DNA from: Chloroflexota bacterium | GTDB lineage: Bacteria; Chloroflexota; Anaerolineae; Anaerolineales; Villigracilaceae | NCBI GenBank assembly: GCA_020217065.1 | Contig: JAIWOB010000093.1 | Location: forward strand, 1 to 10,000 | Reading direction: 5' to 3' | DNA: 10,000 nucleotides | Part shown: positions 5,814 through 10,000 of the stretch, in pieces | How the letters are laid out: each line of letters starts with the position of its first letter | Position numbering within the stretch: position 1 is the first letter of the stretch | The notes under the pieces: model-generated | The model's input: the letters and a program-made list of their open reading frames with translations, nothing else | Database searches by the model: none | Told to the model about the DNA's origin: nothing | Program-made: the position numbers and the translations under genes

Positions 5814-7097
5814 TCAGGGACCAATGACCGCAAGGATTTTTTTGACCGTTTCGGCTGCAACCTCGCGCTTGACCACAACTTGTTCTCCGTTCACGAGATT
5901 CTTGACCGCCGCTTGACCATTTGCCGCTTCGTCGGGACCTACCGTGACGGCAACCCGCGCTTTCATTTTATCGGCAAACTTAAATTGCTTCTGCAATTTG
6001 ACAGGTTCGGGATAACACAACACCCTCAAGCCGGAACGGCGCAACTCCGCCGCCAACCGATAGGCTTCCAAAAGCAGACTGGCGTCGAAGACGGTCACGA
6101 GGACGGGAGCGGGGCTGGGAACAAATTCAGGAACAAGCCCCAACTCCTGCAAGACAATTCCGATGACTACGTCGCCCATTGCAAAACCGACGCCCGAAAG
6201 CGGCTGTCCGCCGACATCGGCGAGCAAATTATCGTAGCGTCCACCGCCCAAAATGGCGCGTCTCACCGAGCCGCTGGTTTCGAAGGCTTCGAAGACCGTG
6301 CCTGTGTAATACAAAAGCCCGCGCATAATGTTGGGGTCGAATTTGACGTACTCGCTCACCCCAAGCGCCTCGAGGGCGGCAAAGAGGCGCGTGAGTTCGT
6401 CGTTCTTTTTCCATAAATCGAAGTCGCCAAGGATAACCTTCAAGCCTTCCAACTGCGATTGAGATAAACCCGAATCGAGAACATAGGCGTCCCAATTGGC
6501 GGGGGTCATCTTCGAGCGGCGGTCCACCATGTTAGAGACTTCCAGCCGCTTTTCCTGTGGAATATCCAAAGCGTCAAACTGAGAATCCATCAGGCGGCGG
6601 TTATTGACATGCACCGCAGCCTGGGCGGGGGAAAGCCCTACCGAGCGTAAAAACGTCACGCCGACGGCAATGAGTTCCGCGTCCGCTTCTGGCGAATTAA
6701 CGCCGAGCATATCCACATTCCATTGAAAGAACTCGCGGGTGCGGCCTTTTTGCGGTTGCTCATAACGCCAGAACGGACCAAACGACCACCAACGGACAGG
6801 GAAAGTCAGCTCGCCCTGCCTGGCGGCAATCATCCGCGCCAGGCTGGGGGTAAGTTCAGGGCGCAGGGTAACAAAGTCTCCCCCGCGGTCCGTGAAGGTA
6901 AAGGACTGTTTCTTGACCAGCTCCTCGCCCGACTTCGCCGCGTAGAGTTCAATCGATTCGATAAAAGGGGCGTCCCATTCCTGGTATCCAAAAGAACGCG
7001 AAGCCTCGCCCGCTTTTTCATAGATAAAATTCCGCAGCGCCATCTGTTCGGGATAAAATTCCCGCGTGCCTTTAACAGGTTGTATTTTTTGCGTCAT
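5814..7097 (-). CDS. hisS: Histidyl-tRNA synthetase
   Basis: This class II synthetase attaches histidine to tRNA-His using ATP in the cytoplasm. The 427-residue length is normal. The N-terminal 'KGTREFYPEQ' (9-18) is a HisRS hallmark. 'RPELTPS' (79-85) and motif 2 'RYEQPQKGRTREFFQ' (111-125) follow. The HisA histidine-binding loop is 'RGLLYYTGTVFE' (259-270) and HisB is 'GGGRYDN' (284-290). The anticodon-binding domain spans about 330-427 ('PVLVTVFD' onward). Two departures stand out. In HisA the common 'GLDYY' Asp is Leu262. In motif 3, where E. coli has 'GFAMGLERL', this protein has 'GFAMGDVVI' (304-312), so the class II arginine is Val311. A GGAG five bases before the ATG is a good ribosome binding site. 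HisRS is preferred over the HisZ paralogue because motif 2, both His loops and the anticodon domain are all present. Confidence 0.96.
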   Translation of the reverse strand: MTQKIQPVKGTREFYPEQMALRNFIYEKAGEASRSFGYQEWDAPFIESIELYAAKSGEELVKKQSFTFTDRGGDFVTLRPELTPSLARMIAARQGELTFPVRWWSFGPFWRYEQPQKGRTREFFQWNVDMLGVNSPEADAELIAVGVTFLRSVGLSPAQAAVHVNNRRLMDSQFDALDIPQEKRLEVSNMVDRRSKMTPANWDAYVLDSGLSQSQLEGLKVILGDFDLWKKNDELTRLFAALEALGVSEYVKFDPNIMRGLLYYTGTVFEAFETSGSVRRAILGGGRYDNLLADVGGQPLSGVGFAMGDVVIGIVLQELGLVPEFVPSPAPVLVTVFDASLLLEAYRLAAELRRSGLRVLCYPEPVKLQKQFKFADKMKARVAVTVGPDEAANGQAAVKNLVNGEQVVVKREVAAETVKKILAVIGP

Positions 7098-7115
7098 AGG
7101 GGCTCCAACGCTCGG

Positions 7116-7145
7116 ATTTTATCACGAGTTTTTCAAAGGCTTCAA
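7116..7145 (-). promoter_or_regulatory. Putative sigma-70-type promoter of hisS
   Basis: Read on the minus strand: -35 TTGAAG (7145-7140), an 18-base spacer, and -10 TAAAAT (7121-7116) preceded by TGA, close to an extended -10. It lies 19 bases upstream of the hisS ATG, giving a very short leader. The -35 overlaps the end of the inverted repeat at 7143-7165. Assignment is by consensus only. Confidence 0.5.
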
Positions 7146-7165
7146 AATTCAACAATTGAATTTTG
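7143..7165. promoter_or_regulatory. Perfect inverted repeat between divergent promoters (candidate operator)
   Basis: CAAAATTCAA (7143-7152), a 3-base spacer CAA, and TTGAATTTTG (7156-7165) form a perfect 10-bp dyad. It overlaps the proposed -35 elements of both hisS (7140-7145) and the methyltransferase gene (7156-7161). There is no adjoining T run, so it is not a terminator. The size and symmetry suit a dimeric regulator, but no regulator gene lies nearby and the site could be a chance AT-rich palindrome. Confidence 0.45.
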
Positions 7166-7183
7166 TCTTCGTTTTGGTATAAT
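7156..7183 (+). promoter_or_regulatory. Sigma-70-type promoter of the methyltransferase cluster
   Basis: A consensus -10 TATAAT (7178-7183) is preceded by TGG, which makes an extended -10. A -35 TTGAAT (7156-7161) sits 16 bases upstream. The distance to the ATG at 7212 leaves about 20 bases of leader containing the AAGGAGAG ribosome binding site. This is the strongest promoter match in the window. Confidence 0.8.
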
Positions 7184-7211
7184 TCCGCCACCATCTTCAA
7201 GGAGAGAATTA

Positions 7212-8012
7212 ATGAAAATCAACTATTCTGAACCCAGCAAAGATTTGTTAATGCGAATTGACATTCATGAGAAATACGGCTCCGCCAACATTGACCAATG
7301 GACGAAAGACCTGCTCCAGCCGCAGGCGGGCATGGACATTCTCGACGTTGGCTGCGGCGCGGGTAAATTATGTTTCCTTTTCCATGAACACACGCAAGGC
7401 GGCGCAAGAATCGTTGGCGGAGATTTTTCGGAAGAGCTGCTCGATAAAGCGCGCGAAAAAAACAAAGCCATCGGCGCAAACATTGACTTTCAATTTTTAG
7501 ACTTCAACGAAAAGTTCAACTTCGCCGACAACGTCTTCGACCTTTGCACTTCCGCCTTCGCCATCTATTACGCCTCCGATTTAAATTTCACATTCCGCGA
7601 AGCGCACCGCGTCGTCAAACCCGGCGGACGGCTTTTTGTCTCAGGTCCGCTGCCGGAAAATAAGCAAATGTTCTACGATATTATCAAGGAAGCCACAAAC
7701 AAACCCATTCCGCCCATGCCCGGTTCTTCGCGCTTCAAAGGCGAGATTTTCGACACAATCGGCAAAATCTTCGCAAAAACCGAATTGCACCGATTCGAAA
7801 ACCATCTGACTTTCCCCAAGGTCGCGCCGTTCATTGATTACGTCCGCGCGTCGTTAAGCGAAGACCGCAAATTATGGACTTCGATGTTCAACGGCAAAGA
7901 AGAATACGAAGCCCTGATTGAGAAGATAACCGCCGTCGCCCAAAAACGGTTCGAGCGCGACGGCAAACTGGTGATGACCAAAGTCGTTGGCGGGATTCTG
8001 GCGACCAAATAA
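7212..8012 (+). CDS. Class I SAM-dependent methyltransferase
   Basis: This 266-residue protein has a Rossmann-type methyltransferase fold. Motif I is 'ILDVGCGAGK' (43-52), which binds S-adenosylmethionine. The acidic residue ending strand 2 is Asp71 in 'GGDFS'. A strand-4 region 'NVFDLCTSAFAIYY' (107-120) and 'HRVVKPGGRLFVSG' (132-145) follow, the latter typical of the Methyltransf_11/25 families that act on small molecules. The C-terminal third (about 150-250) is a helical cap that probably shapes the acceptor pocket; I cannot tell the substrate from it. The ATG at 7212 is chosen because AAGGAGAG lies just upstream and a near-consensus promoter precedes it. The open frame extends upstream to 6723, but that part is antisense to hisS. 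The PIG-L-type gene follows after 38 bases, so the two may modify one substrate. Confidence 0.92.
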   Translation: MKINYSEPSKDLLMRIDIHEKYGSANIDQWTKDLLQPQAGMDILDVGCGAGKLCFLFHEHTQGGARIVGGDFSEELLDKAREKNKAIGANIDFQFLDFNEKFNFADNVFDLCTSAFAIYYASDLNFTFREAHRVVKPGGRLFVSGPLPENKQMFYDIIKEATNKPIPPMPGSSRFKGEIFDTIGKIFAKTELHRFENHLTFPKVAPFIDYVRASLSEDRKLWTSMFNGKEEYEALIEKITAVAQKRFERDGKLVMTKVVGGILATK

Positions 8013-8050
8013 ATCATTGGCGATTGAGGACGCCTTACCGTTTACCGACC

Positions 8051-8683
8051 ATGAATTTTTTTGGCAAAAGAATACTTTTCCTTGGCGCGCACCCCGACGA
8101 TATTGAATTAGGATGCGGCGCGCTGATTCATCAAATCGTAAAAAAAACCGAGATTCTCTGCGTAACGCTTTCAGACAATCAGAAAAACCCCGACTTGAAA
8201 AACGTCAAGAGCGAACACCTCAAATCCATGAAAACGCTGGGCGTACCGGACGATAAAGTGGTCTTTGGTCCATTCACCACCCGGGTTTTTCCGGATGCGC
8301 GGCAGGAAATTTTGGAATATTTCTTGGGTTTACGCCGCGCTTTCCAGCCCGACCTGATTTTCGTCCACTCCAAGCAGGATGTCCACCAAGACCATCTGAC
8401 GATGACCGACGAAGCCCTGCGCGCTTTTCGCGGCATCACCGTCCTGGGGTTCGACGTGGTGCGCTCTTCCTACGGATTCTTTCCCCACTTTTTGGTGGAA
8501 GTCAGCGAAGAGGACGTTCAAAAGAAAATTGAAGCCCTTTCGCAATACGAAACCTACCGCGATAAATATTACTTCAACAGCGAATTAACCCGCTCCATCA
8601 TGGTGCGCCACGGCGCATTAGCGGAAGTTCCCTTTGCCGAGGGCTTCGATATTTTAAGGATTGTCGGCAGATTCGAAAAATAA
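8051..8683 (+). CDS. PIG-L family (LmbE-like) zinc-dependent deacetylase
   Basis: PIG-L/LmbE enzymes remove N-acetyl groups, usually from GlcNAc-type sugars, as in glycolipid, mycothiol or bacillithiol pathways. The zinc-site signatures are present: 'AHPDDIELGCG' (13-23) with His14 and Asp17, and 'HQDH' (112-115) with His115. By family analogy Asp16 is the catalytic base. The 210-residue length is normal. The ATG at 8051 puts the first strand right after the start, as in most members. A TTG at 8024 would add nine residues; neither start has a strong ribosome binding site. The gene follows the methyltransferase by 38 bases, probably on the same transcript. Late residues 'EGFDILR' resemble PIG-L proteins found beside nucleotide-sugar and glycosyl-transfer genes, but no such genes are here. 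The family call is firm; the substrate is unknown. Confidence 0.94.
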   Translation: MNFFGKRILFLGAHPDDIELGCGALIHQIVKKTEILCVTLSDNQKNPDLKNVKSEHLKSMKTLGVPDDKVVFGPFTTRVFPDARQEILEYFLGLRRAFQPDLIFVHSKQDVHQDHLTMTDEALRAFRGITVLGFDVVRSSYGFFPHFLVEVSEEDVQKKIEALSQYETYRDKYYFNSELTRSIMVRHGALAEVPFAEGFDILRIVGRFEK

Positions 8684-8745
8684 TCCCCGCATCCATTTTG
8701 AAACGCGCGCGTATATCGAGTCGACAAAATTTTCTGGAGGCGCGT

Positions 8746-8940
8746 ATGACAAACCAACGACAGGCTTTAAGACGTTCAAAACGCAACCGCATGGTCGCAG
8801 GGGTGTGCGGCGGACTGGCTGAATTTTTCGGAATCAGCTCGTTTTGGTTTCGGCTTGCCTTTTTGATTGCGCTGATTCCCGGCGGCGTGCCTGGCGTTTT
8901 CTTATATTTGGTCATGATGGTCGTCATGCCAAGCGAATAA
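8746..8940 (+). CDS. Small PspC-domain membrane protein
   Basis: This 64-residue protein is almost entirely a PspC domain. It has a basic N-terminus, the signature 'RMVAGVCGGLAEFFGI' (15-30), then hydrophobic segments (about 34-60) that would insert in the cytoplasmic membrane, including a Gly-Pro break 'PGGVPG'. In Proteobacteria, PspC is a membrane sensor of the phage-shock envelope-stress response. Stand-alone single-domain versions are widespread in other phyla and mostly uncharacterised. The ATG is preceded by CTGGAGG at good spacing. The open frame reaches 8698, but that extension lacks a ribosome binding site. The gene starts 62 bases after the deacetylase stop. It could be the last member of that transcript or have its own promoter; I see no clear one. 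No pspA or pspF is in view. Confidence 0.92.
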   Translation: MTNQRQALRRSKRNRMVAGVCGGLAEFFGISSFWFRLAFLIALIPGGVPGVFLYLVMMVVMPSE

Positions 8941-8968
8941 ACGCGGCGGTTTCCCGCTCTTAAAAATC

Positions 8969-9000
8969 AACATCCAAGGCAAAGGGAAGCCTTGGATGTT
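8969..9000. terminator. Hairpin between convergent genes, probable bidirectional terminator
   Basis: A perfect 12-bp stem pairs AACATCCAAGGC (8969-8980) with GCCTTGGATGTT (8989-9000) around an 8-base loop. T runs are short: four T's on the plus strand (8999-9002) and five on the minus strand just past the stem (8963-8967). It lies between the convergent PspC gene and the right-end minus-strand gene, where a shared terminator is expected. An outer GGCGGT/ACCGCC pair (8945-8950 with 9004-9009) could extend the structure. Confidence 0.75.
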
Positions 9001-9039
9001 TTGACCGCCATAAACGCGCAAAGAAGCGCGCCCGTTGCC

Positions 9040-9987
9040 TCAATACCATATTCTAAACGAAGTGGTTGTGCTGGCGCTTAAATTACTGAATACGCAAGCG
9101 ACATCCACATAAATCAAACCGCCATAGGGCTGGCTGGTAAAAGAAAGGGGAAGCATACCCACGCCGTTGGTGTTTGTCGTCAACATTGCAGTGTCGGCGC
9201 GTCCATCGGGCCAGTGCGTTAAAGCCGTGCAATTGGCGTTCGCCACAGGCTGCAAGTTCTGGTCTTGGACAATGACAAAAATCAACTGCGAGTCGGTCGC
9301 CAGAGTCACCGCTTTCCACGCAAAAGCGCGCACTTGTAAATTGACAACGCCCCTCGACGCGGCGTTCTGCGGCAAAACGGCGGCAAGCAGGGCCGGGTCT
9401 TCGCCCAATTTGTCAAAGTACATCCGCCCCAAGTCGGAAAGCACAACCCGCTGCCCCTCCGCCCGCCAGGGCTGCCATTCCATGCGGGCGTTCTCAAAAT
9501 ACTGAACAATCTTGTTTTCGTGATATTCAAACGAGGAAATTGGATAACCAAACTGCGCCACCCCCCCATATTGGTCGAAAAATTCCAAGAAGGCAAAGCA
9601 CACCGCGTAACCGGTTTGGGGGTAGGGACGGCAGGCAAAAGCGTTCGATACGTTCAGGGGTCCGGTTGAGACGTACATCTCGCGTCCCAATGGCGTCGTT
9701 TGAACGCGCTGACCTTCAGGCAAATCGGGGCGGTATTCAAAACGGGCGCGCTGAAAATACTGCACTTTCTTCCCGTCGCGGCTGATGAACTCCTCCGTAA
9801 TGGGGTATCCGTACAAAAAGACGGCGTTTGGGTTGCTGTTGTAGAATTTGAGGAAGTCGCCCCGCAGGTTATGACCGGTTTCGTTAAAATATTTTGGGTC
9901 TTCAACCTGGGTTTGCGCGTGAACAGGGGCCCAACTTGCGCTGAGCAGGCAAATTGTGACGACAACTGCAAAAAATCGGCGTACCAT
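9040..9987 (-). CDS. Secreted protein with two 'FGYPI/VQYF' repeats and an Ig-like C-terminal domain
   Basis: This 315-residue exported protein has a signal peptide: basic 'VRRFF' (2-6), a hydrophobic core and a probable cut after 'PVHA' (24). Two copies of a roughly 65-residue repeat follow. Copy 1 (about 39-105) has 'FLYGYPITEEF', 'VQYFQRARFEYRP' and 'EGQRV'. Copy 2 (about 127-192) has 'AQFGYPISSFEY', 'VQYFENARMEWQP' and 'EGQRV'. The repeat type is common in secreted Chloroflexota proteins and has no established function; I infer surface or cell-wall binding. Residues about 212-315 ('VVNLQVRAFAWKAV' to the end) look like a bacterial Ig-like or invasin-type beta domain. Four cysteines (119, 130, 253, 298) could form disulfides outside the cell. 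AAGGA upstream of the ATG is a good ribosome binding site. The promoter lies beyond the right edge. Confidence 0.82.
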   Translation of the reverse strand: MVRRFFAVVVTICLLSASWAPVHAQTQVEDPKYFNETGHNLRGDFLKFYNSNPNAVFLYGYPITEEFISRDGKKVQYFQRARFEYRPDLPEGQRVQTTPLGREMYVSTGPLNVSNAFACRPYPQTGYAVCFAFLEFFDQYGGVAQFGYPISSFEYHENKIVQYFENARMEWQPWRAEGQRVVLSDLGRMYFDKLGEDPALLAAVLPQNAASRGVVNLQVRAFAWKAVTLATDSQLIFVIVQDQNLQPVANANCTALTHWPDGRADTAMLTTNTNGVGMLPLSFTSQPYGGLIYVDVACVFSNLSASTTTSFRIWY

Positions 9988-10000
9988 GGTTTTCCTTTGC

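Noticed and set aside
5880..6416. 178-residue plus-strand open frame
   Set aside because: It is fully antisense to hisS and shows no recognisable domain or ribosome binding site.
6723..7211. Upstream open-frame extension of the methyltransferase gene (163 codons)
   Set aside because: It runs antisense through hisS, and the strong promoter and ribosome binding site at 7156-7210 place the start at 7212.

Overview
The window looks like a chromosomal segment from a bacterium of the phylum Chloroflexota, probably class Anaerolineae. This is an inference from gene content, because there is no 16S rRNA here. The pointers are an Asp23-like gene next to nusB, a TatB with the P-K-D-M sequence after its hinge, secreted proteins built from the 'FGYPI...VQYF..AR.E' repeat common in Chloroflexota, and a large lipoprotein with starch-binding-like modules. 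Base composition is moderately GC-rich and even throughout. I see no insertion sequence, integrase, CRISPR array, phage gene or other sign of a mobile island.

Layout. Positions 1-4742 (+) hold one tightly packed gene run: the 3' end of an Asp23/Gls24-family gene, nusB, tatB, tatC, and a large modular lipoprotein with a glycosidase-like C-terminus, closed by a terminator at 4753-4780. A pirin gene (+) follows and ends at a perfectly symmetric terminator (5680-5712). That terminator is shared with a minus-strand unit of hisS followed by tRNA-His(GTG). A 114-bp divergent promoter region (7098-7211) separates hisS from a plus-strand cluster of a SAM methyltransferase, a PIG-L-type deacetylase and a small PspC-domain protein. 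The cluster ends at a 12-bp hairpin (8969-9000). A secreted two-repeat protein on the minus strand fills the right end.

How the genes fit together. The left run mixes housekeeping (NusB, Asp23-like) with the twin-arginine export machinery (TatB, TatC). The lipoprotein just downstream carries a possible twin-arginine signal, so it may be a client of that machinery. HisRS and its substrate tRNA-His appear to be transcribed together. The methyltransferase and deacetylase could act on one small or sugar-containing substrate, but nothing here identifies it.

Most unusual points: (1) TatC has an N-terminal extension made of six 11-residue units arranged as two 33-residue blocks. (2) hisS and tRNA-His are linked. 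(3) HisRS has non-canonical residues in its motif 3 and HisA signatures. (4) A perfect 10-bp inverted repeat covers both proposed -35 elements of the hisS/methyltransferase divergent promoters. (5) The glycosidase-like lipoprotein seems to lack one of the two expected catalytic acids. I found no complete, obviously new multi-gene system; most of the window is ordinary chromosome.
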